Of a DNA stretch of 64,000 nt, positions 47,158 through 58,540 are shown piece by piece. Origin of the DNA: Elymus sibiricus (Eukaryota; Streptophyta; Magnoliopsida; Poales; Poaceae). Positions within the stretch are counted from its first letter, which is position 1. Every line of letters starts with the position of its first letter. Under the pieces are notes generated by a model. That model did not search any database. It was not told the origin of the DNA and worked only from the letters and a program-made list of their open reading frames with translations. The stretch lies in contig CM077664.1 of NCBI GenBank assembly GCA_039707655.1, forward strand, positions 196,038,195-196,102,194, given 5' to 3'. The translations under genes and the position numbers were made by a program.

Positions 47158-47700
47158 AATATAGGGTTTCACATTTATCAGGGTTTAGGGTTTAGTGCTT
47201 ACAATTTAGGGTACAGTTTAGGATCTATGGTTTTATACTTTTCTATATATTTTCAATACACTTAGTTTAGGGTTGAGGGTTATTGTTGACATAGGGTTCA
47301 AAGTTTAGGGTTTACGGTTCTCATGTACTTCCCCTGTAAAGACATATAAGAGCGTTTAGATCACTACTTTACTGATCTAAATGCTCTTATATTTTTTTAC
47401 GGAGGGATTACTCAATATAGCAATCTTACTTAAGCGTTAGGGCTTAGGGTTTAGTGCTTAAAGTTTAGGGTACTCATGTAGTCAACACGGGGATCTTACT
47501 TTAGGGATTAGGGCTTAGGGTTTAGGGTACTCATGTATTGTACTTAGCGATCTTACTTTAGGACTTACAACTTAAAGTTTTGGGTTTATTTTTTAAAATT
47601 TGTGATCAGTTTCATTGGCATCACTAATTATATATTGTAGATTATTAGGTTTACTATTTACTATTAGGCTTTAGGGTTAGGGTTTTGGGTTTAGGTTTCC
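47158..47700 (+). repeat. Degenerate telomere-like TTTAGGG tract
   Basis: Many exact and near copies of agggttta/tttaggg occur in one direction, separated by 5-40 bp of other sequence (for example gggtttagggttta near 47170, and 47280-47310, 47435-47530, 47660-47690). Phrases such as gggtactcatgta recur. The tract is irregular, not a perfect array, and is interrupted by a Stowaway MITE. Confidence 0.65.
47328..47408. mobile_element. Stowaway MITE, 81 bp
   Basis: The left end cttcccctgtaaagacatat and the right end (reverse complement atccctccgtaaaaaaatat) fold around the inverted arms gagcgtttagatcac and ctgatctaaatgctc. It is flanked by TA at 47326 and 47409. Confidence 0.85.
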
Positions 47701-47739
47701 ATTTATTAATTCATGATCAGATTCGATGGCATTAATATT

Positions 47740-48481
47740 TGTACCTTGTAGATTATTAGGGTTTAGGGGTTTATGGTTTTCAAGGTTAGTTTTATTAACA
47801 ATTTGCAAACATTGTCCTTTCAAACCTTTGGACCGTCAAACACAAAATTATTCTGAATCACTCAACACAACTATTTTTAATGACAGTGATATTACAATAA
47901 TGATCCAGGACTGAATTAAATTTACATAATGTTTAAGTTTGATATGAGGAAACATGGATTCTAAAGTTCATAAAATTCAATTTTAGCGTTTGTAACTTGT
48001 GTAAACAGATTTATACACATACATGTACTCCCACTGTTTACGAACGCATCATAAGATTCCAGTTCATACAATTTCAAATTAAAAATACTCAATATGTCGG
48101 ACAGAAAAGCTGTTCAAAGATAACAAATGACAAAAGCGAACATCAGCAATAAAGACAAATATCAAACATGAAATGACCAACTATACCACACATTAAAAGC
48201 TTGTTCTTGAACAAACAAGATCGCTAACAAGGACTACACAAGAAAATGAAGCTTTGCAGGCGAATCTGTACATGTTTGCACCAAATATACAGGGGCTTCT
48301 TATCTTGTAGGTCAGACTTCAATCTATGAGGACACAAGATGATCTCTTTCCTTTCGCATACTCAAATGATGCGTGAAGGTGGATATTCTGTTTTGATGAA
48401 CAGGAGAGAAGAACAAAGAGGAAGCAACAAGAGTAGGAGAACTAGGGCATGATGAATCATTTTTCCTTATCTATTCTATAA
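47740..48481. other. AT-rich stretch, nothing recognised
   Basis: Short frames only. It ends at the inverted terminal sequence of the PIF-like element. Confidence 0.35.
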
Positions 48482-50317
48482 CGCTGCGTTTGGATGTCCG
48501 TATTGGGGTCCTGAATTGGATTTCGTATTCCCCGACCATCAATTCGAGTGTTTCGCATGCCAACGGAAAGAGAAAAATTTACCTACGGTCCCTGAACTTG
48601 AGCCGGTGCTCACTTTGATACCCTAACTTCAATGTATCCGAAATACAGTCCCTCAACTTGTCATGAGGGTTCACATACGGTCCCAAATATGATTTTGTCT
48701 ACGCATCTGCTGATTTGGCGCTGGTCCACAGGATCCACTTGGCGTTGACTGGCCACGTCGTCGCAACAACATTAATACGCAGGCATTCGAGGTTTTTTTT
48801 TTTTTTTTTGCAAATTTGTCAGAAGTAAAAAAAAACGCACCTGGTCAGCAGACTAACCCACCCAGCCCCCTCGCTCTCTGCTCCCCATCGTGGACGCCGG
48901 TGCACTCCATGGACGCCGTGAACTGGAGGTCTCCCCTTTGACGGACTCGAGTCAATGCCAAGTGAATCATGTGGACCAGCACCAAATCAGCAGATACGTA
49001 GACAAAATCGTAATTGGGATCGTATGTGAAGCCCCATGACAAGTTGAGGGACCGTATTTCGGGTACATCGAAGTTAGGGTACCAAAGTGAGAACCGGCTC
49101 AAGTTCAGACCGTAGGTGAATTTTTCTCAACGGAAACAACGGTCTGAAATCGATCCAGTACAGCAATGAAATCAGTCCCACACGCCGAGGCCTCCCGCGA
49201 TACGGAGCTCAACCCCTCCGATTTGGCCTGTATTCATACCTCCCGCAAAAGAAAATGTTTCGCGGCCTGTCTTTTCTCCCCCGCTCGACCGAAGCAGCCA
49301 CTCCACACCCCAAGCGACGAGAGGAGGCGACGACGGCGGCGCCTAGGAAGCACCCGACGGCGGCCCTCCTCCTCAACCCCACCGCCATTCCTCCTCCTCA
49401 TGCCCTCCGCCGGCCCTTCTCCTCATCCCCTCGCCATCTCCTCTACCACCCCATGAATAGAGGGCCGCCGCATCTCCTCTGCCCATGGCCGCCACGGCCT
49501 GGCTCTCCCTGTCCGCCGCCACTCCTTCTCCTCTTCCCATGCTCCGGCATGCCTCCCACTGGACCCCCTCTTTCTGTGCCGCCAGTTCCCCATCTCCTCT
49601 TCGTGGTCAACCGCCAGTCGCCATATCCCCTTGTCTGCCCTCTGTTCTTCCCCTCCCTGGATCTTCCCTTTGTCATTTTTTGCAGACTTTGCTTTACAGT
49701 TTCTAAATCTTGTAATTTTTTTTGTTGCCGCAGTGTAATAACTCTTGTAAATCTGAATCTTGTAAATTTATCTGATAGTTACTTACTTGTAATCTGCCCT
49801 AGCAAAAAAGTTCATGTATTTACAGTCATTCTTCTCTTTTTTTTGAACGGTCACCGGGGGTGAGGGGATCCCTCCCCACCTGAATATATTGCTCAAAAAG
49901 CTGTCAGAGCAAAGAGTCGCCCCTTAAACTTTGGCTGGCTCAGTTTATAAGGGAAATAGGATTGAAAACCTAAACAAATTGATCCCGTTTATGAGGGAAA
50001 CCGGGGGAACACCGTCGTTCTTCTCATGAATTACTAGCCTTATGTAACAGTGTTACAGTTTCTTCTTGCAAGATAAATTTTAATGCTACATAATCATTCA
50101 ATTATACTCACACATTGTAAATTTTGATTTGATGCATAACGAAGATGCAATTCCATAGTTGGCCATCCAAACCGGATTTGGTATTGAAACCTCCTTGTCA
50201 TTCCATGAGCATTCAAACAAGCGAATTCGTATTCGTGTTCATTATAGTTTCCTTGCTGAATTGGAATTGAAAACAATTCAATACGAAGGCTTTCAATACA
50301 GACAGCCAAACGCAATG
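48482..50317. mobile_element. PIF/Harbinger-like element, non-autonomous
   Basis: Ends cgctgcgtttggatgtccg and (reverse complement) cattgcgtttggctgtctg match at about 20 of 25 positions. They are flanked by TAA at 48479-48481 and 50318-50320, the usual PIF/Harbinger target. Removing the inserted MITE leaves about 1.27 kb. The interior has a GC-rich segment (49270-49680) with a 202-codon frame on + that shows no transposase motif. The assignment rests on ends and target only. Confidence 0.5.
48570..49128. mobile_element. Long-TIR MITE (Mutator-like)
   Basis: Terminal inverted repeats of about 185 bp (left from gagaaaaatttacctacgg, right ending ccgtaggtgaatttttctc) enclose a short unique centre with a T run at 48794. 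The target duplication can be read as 9 bp, caacggaaa (48561-48569 and 49128-49136), or as 8 bp, aacggaaa, with perfectly symmetrical ends. Long TIRs favour a Mutator-type origin. It is inserted in the PIF-like element. Confidence 0.75.
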
Positions 50318-50729
50318 TAAGTGATTGTTATTTCCCGTTTTCACTGTTAAGGCTCCCCACGGAACAAGTATACACGACCCGACATGAACAGGTATATCCG
50401 CCTGATATACGAACACATTACAAATAGAAACAAAAATAGAAATTTGTCTATATATCTCCAAATATGCGGATCTTGACGCAGATCAACAATGTAAAATCCA
50501 CGTGGCAAAGCACTTGCGTGCCCTAAATCCCATCCCCGTTGGGTTGTCCTTATGAACTCGAAAAAGCATCCAACCTGTGTTCCCACAGCCGTCGCCGTCT
50601 CTCTCATACTAGGTAGGAAGTGCGGCTTGCCGCACCCGGCAGCAGTACTGCCGGGTATAGTCATATCCAACCATGTAATACAGTTATTGAAGCATTGCAA
50701 ATATAGTTGTGTTTACCAATCAAATTTAC

Positions 50730-52162
50730 AGTTGTTTAACATTGCACCTGATCCAGTCTTACGAAAATTTAGACAGTTAAAACTCTATTAAAGTTGCCAT
50801 GTATATAAGTATTTGGTAGCAGCATCGGCAAGCTCAATCAGAAACAAAGAATAGATCGAAAATGAAGAGAGCATCGAAAGGCTCAACAGATTACACGGCA
50901 GGGTCCAGCTAACTATTTAAGAAACAATCGCCCACAAATATATAGTTAAACAACATCCATACGAAGTAGAAATTAAGTAGTCCTCGACTTCCTTGTCATT
51001 ACTTACCATATTATAGGTAAATAAAGTACGAACTGAATCCTAGGCAACAATTCAGAAAAGTCAATACCAAGTTCCATGCATTTAGACAGAGGTCGACTTG
51101 ATTCGTTATTACATACCACGCCTACCAAAAGAGAGCACAAATTCAGGTTTCTCGCTTATAAGAGGCATAAGACTGAAGCGTGTCTTGCAAACAAATCGGA
51201 AACATATTCAGGCTATTGGTAGACGCGGTATGTAAGATGATATAGTATTATAGGAATGCAACTTCATTTCATCATATCCAACCCGATAAATTAAAATATA
51301 TGTTACAAGGTCCAAAGCATGAAGATTCATTACACGTCATTGATGCATTTTATATAAATGTGTAGCATGATACCAAAAGTATCGAGGTTCAGTACAACAC
51401 CAAAAAGACGCCATAGTGCTGGTTCTGGATAACTTATGTACACTGTTTTTACATGACATAGCATGCTTTTATACGACATAGCAGTAAACTATATAGTAGA
51501 CAATTACATAGATATCTCTGTAGAGACGCCTGCCATCCTATTTACTTGTGTGTTGTGATGCAAAAATCTGCTTAAGGATATATCATGTTAGCCAACATAC
51601 TTGTAATCATGTACATTGTCATGAATAGAACAATAGAACACCACTTCCAAGGGTAGGAGATTTATAATGGAGCAACCAACGATAATTAAATGGGAGTAGA
51701 TTGTCACTAACCATATGCGCCCCCTCCCTCAGCATTGATGTGGCAAGCGGTCATCAGCATGTAAAAGGGGTGGGGAGAGCGCATGACGTGAAGCCTGCTC
51801 CTGCAGTCGCTATGGTCAGAACCTTTGACCAAACCGTCCTGTATTTTGTAACTACACACGCCAAGGTCATATAGCATAGCGCATAAATAGGAAAAAATAA
51901 TACAAAAGTCGATTGCATGTGAAACTGAACCATCAGATTTATAGTCCTTTAACATTGTGCCCGATCCAGTTTTCTGAAAGTATTAACAATCAAGCTTCTA
52001 TCAGGAGTGCTATATCATAAGCCTTTGGTAGCAGCATTGGTTAGCCTGATCAGAAACAAAAATGGATCGAAAATCAAAGACGGCATGAACAGGCTTGATA
52101 GATTGCACAACAACAGTTGCCAACAAATACATAATCAAACAACATCCATCTGAAGTAAGAAC
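50730..52162 (+). repeat. Degenerate duplication, copies about 1.2 kb apart
   Basis: About 230 bp at 50730-50972 and 51940-52162 share landmarks in order: tttaacattg.cc.gatccagt, ttggtagcagcat, atcagaaacaaa, atcgaaaat and aacaacatccat.gaagta. Identity is moderate. The DNA between and around (50321-51711) shows no gene that I recognise. Confidence 0.6.
51712..51851 (-). other. Exon-like segment, unknown product
   Basis: On the - strand a 140-bp segment lies between an AG acceptor (gtgtgtag) and a GT donor (atatg|gttag). It is open through 46 codons (KIQDGLVKGSDHSDCRSRL ... MLMTACHINAEGGGAYG). Its phase does not join cleanly to the candidate exons upstream. I do not recognise the sequence. It may be an exon of a decayed gene or chance. 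Confidence 0.3.
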
Positions 52163-52473
52163 AATGTGGTCTCCCGGTGATGGGACTGCAATTTATACAT
52201 ATTCCGTCTCATCATTACATACCAGAACAATATATGGAGTAGGAAGGAAGACGCTGGAGTGACATATGGATTTGAGCTCAGCACAGGACAACCTTATGTA
52301 GTTAAGTCGGAAAAATACCATAGTTGTTCGCCTTTTATCATCAATGGAATGCAACCATATGCAATGCAGCAATCTTAATCATATTTGTTCATATCCATAA
52401 ACAAATACAAAACAGAAGAATATCGAAGGAAAGCAACTGTATGCAAGGCATATCACAAGACACGGGATTTCGG

Positions 52474-55399
52474 TCAAGTGGCTTTCAGGCCACCCATTGT
52501 GCAAAATAAGAAGGAATCGAGCTTGGCATTTGAGAGAGAGGAAGAGGAGGAGGGATGGACCTGTAGATCATCAACAGTCAGTACGACGACGTCCTTGACG
52601 GTACCATCTGGCACGTGGCGGCGACGGCTTGCGCTCTTCCTAGCCAGTACCTCACCAGGTAAGGTAAGCCATGAACTTGTACGACTCCAGCGGCAACCTG
52701 CAAGCCAAGACGATGGAAAGAGCAGCGCTCACACACACACAAACACAGACATAGGATTTGATTAGCAAAATATAAGTTATATGACATAAAAATTATATTG
52801 ATAAGAGTCTTATTTGAAAGAAGTTTCCAATGATATTATTCTTGTTACATATAAATTATATTTTGCTAGTTAAATCTATGGTCAAAATTTGACCCAAAAT
52901 GCGAGGGGAACTAATAAACCCGGACAGAGGTAGTATCAACTAACGAACTATATGTATCAGTCAGTAAATCTTATATTTAGATCAAGCAAACCAACACCAG
53001 AATAACAATCCCCCCAAGCTCGTTGCTCATATGCATTTACCAACGAACATAATAATTATCATTAACCAGACATAATAACTGTAATCAAAGGAAAGCATCA
53101 CTGACATGAGAACACAATTAGCACTCTCAAGAATCTATATGGATGTTAAACAAATGGAGTTGGATACCACTGGAGGGAAGACCAATCAGGACATCTCTCA
53201 TATTCACCACCCTTGTAGAAATCAGGCATCTCTGATGTCTGCACGAACAATTGCAAAGTTACCTTTTTCGTCTGGTACATTAAATTGAACAAGGGCTACC
53301 ATTGGCACTGTCACCCAATGCATCTTGGAGTAGCAACCTTATTGAAAAGATTGAACAACATACAAAACCTACAACCTCATCTCAAAAGACAGGAAGTGCG
53401 GTTTGCTACGTGTAGCCTGTCCCCACACATGTTCCAGCCCTAGAGGATCCAATAGTAGTTTGGATCATTTTTATGATACGTAAAAACACGCACATTACAC
53501 GCTTATAACTTCCCCCCTGGTTTCTGAAACAATTATGTACATGTATGAAGAGGAAACAAATTTGTCTCCCCATCAGCACTTCGCAAGGAGATTTTGCTAT
53601 GAAATATTAGACAACAAAATGCCTGACCATCTCATCCAAACAGAAAGAAAATCATTTCATTTATAAACCTTTGGGGCGAAAATAGTTACAAAAAATATGG
53701 CAACGCAAGCATTGCACAGCAAATACTGGAGCGGAAATTTCTTAGTGGAGCTAGATAATATCAAATGTAATCTTTCATCTCAACCGTATATATGTGAATA
53801 CTGATGGAAGATGTATTTGTTCGCACATGCAGAATGAGATACCAACAGAGCAGTACAACAAAAGGGGGTGGAGCAACAGGAGAAAAGGAGGAAGAAACTC
53901 AAATTAAAGATAGAGAGCTAATTATATATGCACACCGCATCCAAAAAGTCAAAACTGAAATAATGGCGGGACGAAAGGAAAAAACAGAAAGTAAAATCAT
54001 AGTAGGAGCACCAGTTTCATATCCTAATCCACGGGCGCATCATGCATAACCAATCTGTGTCATAGAGTGAGGTAAAGAAAACTCACCGGCTAACATCACC
54101 AAAAGGAGGAGCTTAGGTGGGCCTTGGAACTGTCCGCCAGTGCCATGGAAGTCCAGGAGCAGTCTGATCGGCGTCGTCACTCGGGCCTTTACACTGCAAG
54201 ACATGGCCACTTCTCCTTGCCGAGACGCTGCAAGATAAGGGGATCGTGCCTAGATTTGCATACCCAATAATTCATAAGAAGGCAAAAAGCTCACTGCTGA
54301 AGCAAAAACTACCAATTATATATGAAAAGGCAGCACCAATTATCTGTGTGGTATTGTGCTACGATGTACTGACCAAAGATATTGATTATTTATAATTCAC
54401 AGGGCTTCATCCTATAAAGGTTCCTAAGCATCTCAAACGTTTGCAAATAATTAGAGAGAAACTGTCTCAAACTTACTACAGGGGTAAGATTTTCCTCTAT
54501 CATTTATTTTCTTGAATGACCCCTATACCCAATCGACTAATAAAGCATGCAGCTGACCAATAATGAATCATGTAAGCAATAGTTTTAGTGGACCATCCAC
54601 CTTAAATAACTAACATCTACCATTTCGTCCGATATGTTGAATCCTACACCAAGTGTTGTAGCGTATTTCTAGCTTAATTCAGTTCTAGTTCTCAACCAAA
54701 ATTATATCCATAATCTTCAATCTAAATACTTCAAAGCCGTCGAACAGTTCATGCAGGATTTCCTTTCTCTAGCCATCAGAAGGACTGAACCAATGTAAGT
54801 AGGAAATTCGAAACCCTTACTGAAAGTATGATAAATCAACCCAAAGAAGTATTTATCTATGAAGGTATAGTTGACATTGTTCATAGAATAGACATTAATA
54901 AACTAATTCAACTACAACCCAGTATACGCACAACTCGCTTCCTGTGGCGACTTATTAATTTAGCAAGCACAGGAAATAATATTTCAGTAGTCTAACAATA
55001 AATGGATCCCAAAAGATAAGGATGATTGATTCGAACTAAAAAGAGCAGGCACATGCTGACATGCATACTTCCAGTCTGTTGCCTACCATTTTAGTAATCC
55101 TAAAAATGAGAAAATGTGGAGAGGAGAACAATTTATACTCATGGTATAATTCGCAAACAAAGAATACGTCCTCCTTTGATCTGCCGTCGTCTCCCGGTGA
55201 CCTCCTCTTTGGTCCCTCCTGAGCTGCTGCACACCCACCCACACACGGACATACCTACTGCAGAGGCCAGCAATAAAACAACATGAGAACTCTTTTACCA
55301 AAAACAAAAGCAGCAAACTGCTACTTGCTTTATAGTCTGTAGGTGTAGCGACTTGTTCATACCTACTGCAGGCGAGCACGCAGAGCCGCTGCCATCCAT
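52474..55399 (-). CDS. Candidate three-exon small protein, unknown
   Basis: On the - strand three segments join with GT-AG introns, both in phase 1: 55399-55363 (MDGSGSACSPAV), 54227-54087 (open, containing MSCSVKARVTTPIRLLLDF and KLLLLVMLAG) and 52697-52474 (open to TGA, containing DGTVKDVVVLTVDD). They total 133 codons. An alternative exon at 55226-55168 with a tandem cagcag acceptor also continues the first exon in frame (AAQEGPKRRSPGDDGRSKED) but then meets a stop. I recognise no domain. Consistent phases and sites suggest a real transcription unit, possibly a long noncoding RNA. The match could also be chance. Confidence 0.32.
52766..52933. mobile_element. Stowaway-like MITE, left end missing
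   Basis: The right end reads (reverse complement) ctacctctgtccgggtttat next to TA at 52934. Inside, tagcaaaatataagttatat and the inverse of ctagcaaaatataatttatat form two arms. The left terminus typical of such elements is not visible, so the copy is truncated. Confidence 0.5.
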
Positions 55400-55602
55400 G
55401 TCAGATCGCTGGTCAAGTTACTCGAAATCGCTCGTATTTGTCAGCACCACGAAGTGGACGGGACGGAGGCGGCACAACTTTTTCTTCCTCTTCCTCCCGT
55501 CTCATTTTCTGCATCCATCTCTCTATCTCGTGCTGGGTGTAGGAGTTAGGAAACAAATGGACGCCGTGGTCAGGTTAGGAGGTGGCTGCGAGAGCGGATC
55601 GA

Positions 55603-55645
55603 AGACAGAGACAGAGACAGAGAGACACACACAGAGAGAGAGAGA

Positions 55646-55681
<36 letters not shown>
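55603..55681 (+). repeat. GACA/CA/GA microsatellite ending in 34 G
   Basis: gacagagacagagacag is followed by cacaca, then (GA)n, then an unbroken run of 34 G at 55648-55681. On the - strand it lies in the leader region upstream of the candidate start at 55399. So long a G run is unusual in a plant genome and is prone to sequencing error. Confidence 0.9.
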
Positions 55682-55683
<2 letters not shown>

Positions 55684-55751
55684 CTGGACGCAATGGAGAG
55701 ATGAGGGCTGGAGTTGGAGGACCCAAAGCTCCGACCATCCCGGCGTTCCAG

Positions 55752-55849
55752 CGGCTGCTCCCCGCTGATGAACGGATCTGAGAGCCGGAGAGGAAAAGGG
55801 CGGCTGCTCCCCGCTGACGAACGGATCTGAGAGCCGGAGAGGAAAAGGG
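55752..55849 (+). repeat. 49-bp tandem duplication
   Basis: Copies at 55752-55800 and 55801-55849 differ at a single site (ctgatgaa against ctgacgaa), so the duplication is recent. They start cggctgctccccgctga and end gagaggaaaaggg. Confidence 0.9.
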
Positions 55850-56160
55850 CCGGGTGCAGCCATCATTGGCGGCTAGTCGTGGATCTGCTCGGCCATAGCT
55901 GCCGGCTGTCCCTCCACGACTTGAGCAGCAGCAGGGAGCCCAGTGCCGATCCCGTGGACCACCGCTGCATGACGGTATGTGCGGCGGCGGCGCGGTTAGT
56001 CCTCCTGGCCACCGCTGCGGGACGGGGACCGGAGCGAAGAAGCTGGCGGCGGCGTGGTGTTGACGGTGGGAGGGGTGGGAGGAAGAGAGAAGCGGAGCAG
56101 AGAGGAGCGGGTGTCGGCTAGGGTTCTCGCCCAACCAGACGCTCTCCTCGTCTTCACGCG
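55850..56160 (-). promoter_or_regulatory. GC-rich leader or promoter-like region
   Basis: GC-rich DNA in otherwise AT-rich surroundings. On the - strand it includes gagaaccctagccgacaccc near 56125, the aaccctagcc phrase common in grass 5' UTRs and leaders. It lies upstream of the candidate minus-strand unit at 55399. No TATA box is convincing. Confidence 0.35.
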
Positions 56161-58350
56161 CTGACCAGCCAGCCACGGACCGCCACGCAAGGGCTCGAAC
56201 ATGCAATGACGAGAGTGCCCACGGCGGGCCACCAAATTTACATGCGGTGGCATGGTCTCTCCACCACAAGCACACAGCACCGGGAGCTCTGCGCTCCGCG
56301 GTCGCTGACGGTTGTGGCCCACCCCGCTTGGGTCCCGCGTGTCATGAAAAGAATAGGATGGCAGCGAGAGTGTAAAACGGAAGGCACTATTCATTGCTAG
56401 TCACATCAGACTCGATCCAACGGTCCGGATCGTTCCATCTGAAGATCCAACGGTCGGGATACGTTTAGACACACAATCCGACGGCCGAGAATCCAGACGC
56501 CCTGAGAAGGCTCCATACATGTCTAGACTCTAACAACTAGATCGGCATCGCGCCTTGGCGCGAGGGTGCCGGTCCCAACGATGTGACCAAGTAAGTAATG
56601 GTCAAGTTAGTAGAAAGCCAGGCTTAGCGTACGTATTCAATCAGGAGCAAGACATCATCGATTGATAGCAAAACTGTAGTACAACACATCTCCATAGCCA
56701 CCAGAATGATAGTACAACACATTTGAAGGATGCAATGTTCATATACAGGGTAAATTAAAGGATGCAATGTTCATACACAGTAGATATTGAGTACAAAAGG
56801 ATGGATAGACGTGCCAAAGGGGATGTGTTCACAAAAGGAGAGGGAGATCACACAGTAGTTTACACGGTACATCACAGGAGCCGGTGGCATCATATATCAT
56901 CGGGTACTTGCCGGAGTTAGAATAGGTGATATGTGATGTCCATCACAGGTAGTACTAAAGTCTTGTAGGAGGATATATTGGAATTTTACCTTCATCGCCA
57001 CCGATGCATATCAGATCGCTCCTCGTCGATCCTTTCATAATGTGGTTGCTGCAAGTGCCCTAGGAAGAGTGAAACCGTATTAATATTCGTTTTGATGCTT
57101 GTTTAGGAATAATTTATCTGTAATCAATATCAAAAATAATAATTGTCCGTAATAGATTTGAAGAACATATAGACTGTTATTCCGTGTTCGAAAATAACAA
57201 ATTCTACATGGCATGAAAGATTAGACTCAACTAATATCGTGTCATAATCAAAAGTACACATGTATACTACAATAAGCTTCTGTATGAGACTGGTAAAGCA
57301 ATAAGCTGATTTTCATTATCTATTTTTTTCACGAATACATGGTAATCAGTATAACAGCTATAACCACATCTGTATTTCTGAACATGAACAAAAACATACT
57401 TCATTTTCTTATGCAGCGACAACAACAGTGTGGAAGCAAAGGCATTCTAAATAAGAGAAAGCGGAAGGGAAAGAGAGCAGCCAGGAAGGGTAGGGGAGGG
57501 GGCGAGAGGAGACTGGAGAGTGCATGCTGCAAGGACAAAGAAAACCTCCATACTCGACCGGATGGAAGCTGCGGGTGCTCTGTACGCCCATGTATTGTGC
57601 CTACTTCTCATGACATGTTCATAGAAGCGTACAGATCTTGGAAGAGAGCGAGAGAGAAAGGAATGGATGGAGCTGATAACTTAACGAGCACGGCCGAAGA
57701 TTGATCCTGAGAAACGTCCGCAGGACTCGTTCCTCAATCGATTCGAGGTCGTTGTGGCTGGGAGCAGCGGATTGAGGCGTGGCACCATGGAAAGGGGAAA
57801 AGTGAGCACCACGAAGGACTCGTCACTTTGTATCCTTGACTGTTGCACTTCTCCCGTAAATGGGCAGAGCCCAGTTAAAGTTTTGTGGGCCTGGTAAGAA
57901 TAGCTTGTTATAAACATTTTTCCACAAGACGAATAAACCTCTCCTTATAGACAACATAATGAGTACAATTGTCCTAAAATAGAAGAAGCAAAATTTGCAG
58001 AATGACAATCTAAAAAGTCATATACCGATCAAATTAACCATTTGGAGAATAATAGCAAGCAGAACATTTCTCCTACAATTAGCAATAATTTATGAAGAGT
58101 TTTATGATGCAAATTCATCTTTTAATAATGGCATGCACATTTTGCAAAATAAGCGGCGGTGTCAAACAGGCATCGAGAAAACCGAAGGATATGCACAGCA
58201 TAAATGGCTTGCCAAAAGTCAGATTCAGCAGACAATTCACTTATCAAACCAGAATGAGAGCACAACATACTTAAAGGGTGGAATGTTCATACATGCTAAG
58301 ATATGCTCGAGCAACTACTTACCGGCTATCTTTCACTTGATTGTTTGACA
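56161..58350. other. Mixed stretch without a recognised gene
   Basis: 56400-56520 contains gatccaacggtc-type phrases often seen near grass genes. A 31-bp tandem duplication (aaggatgcaatgttcata) starts at 56726 and 56757. A 121-codon frame at 57339-57704 is Lys/Arg-rich and shows no domain. Nothing here can be called a gene. Confidence 0.35.
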
Positions 58351-58362
58351 CCTTTACCCCAT

Positions 58363-58540
58363 CCACTGATCAATTGATCTAAAAGCTCATGAAAAAGGGG
58401 TAACATATATTTTATTCCACTGATCAATTGATCTGAAAAGCTCATGAAAAAATCACGGTCCTTTGTGTCGACTGCAGGAGTTCAGTTTAACATCCGAAGA
58501 ACAATCTGTAGTTCACTTTACATCCGAAGAACAATATGTT
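58363..58540 (+). repeat. Two adjacent short tandem duplications
   Basis: ccactgatcaattgatct.aaaagctcatgaaaaa occurs at 58363 and 58417 (54 bp apart). Directly after, acatccgaagaacaat occurs twice about 30 bp apart (58490-58535). Both pairs are nearly identical. Confidence 0.8.

Noticed and set aside
55523..56275. 250-codon minus-strand frame with Pro run
   Set aside because: The Pro run is only the G34 tract read backwards. The remainder is GC-rich leader-like DNA without a domain.
57339..57704. 121-codon Lys/Arg-rich frame
   Set aside because: No domain, no splice context, and low-complexity basic composition.
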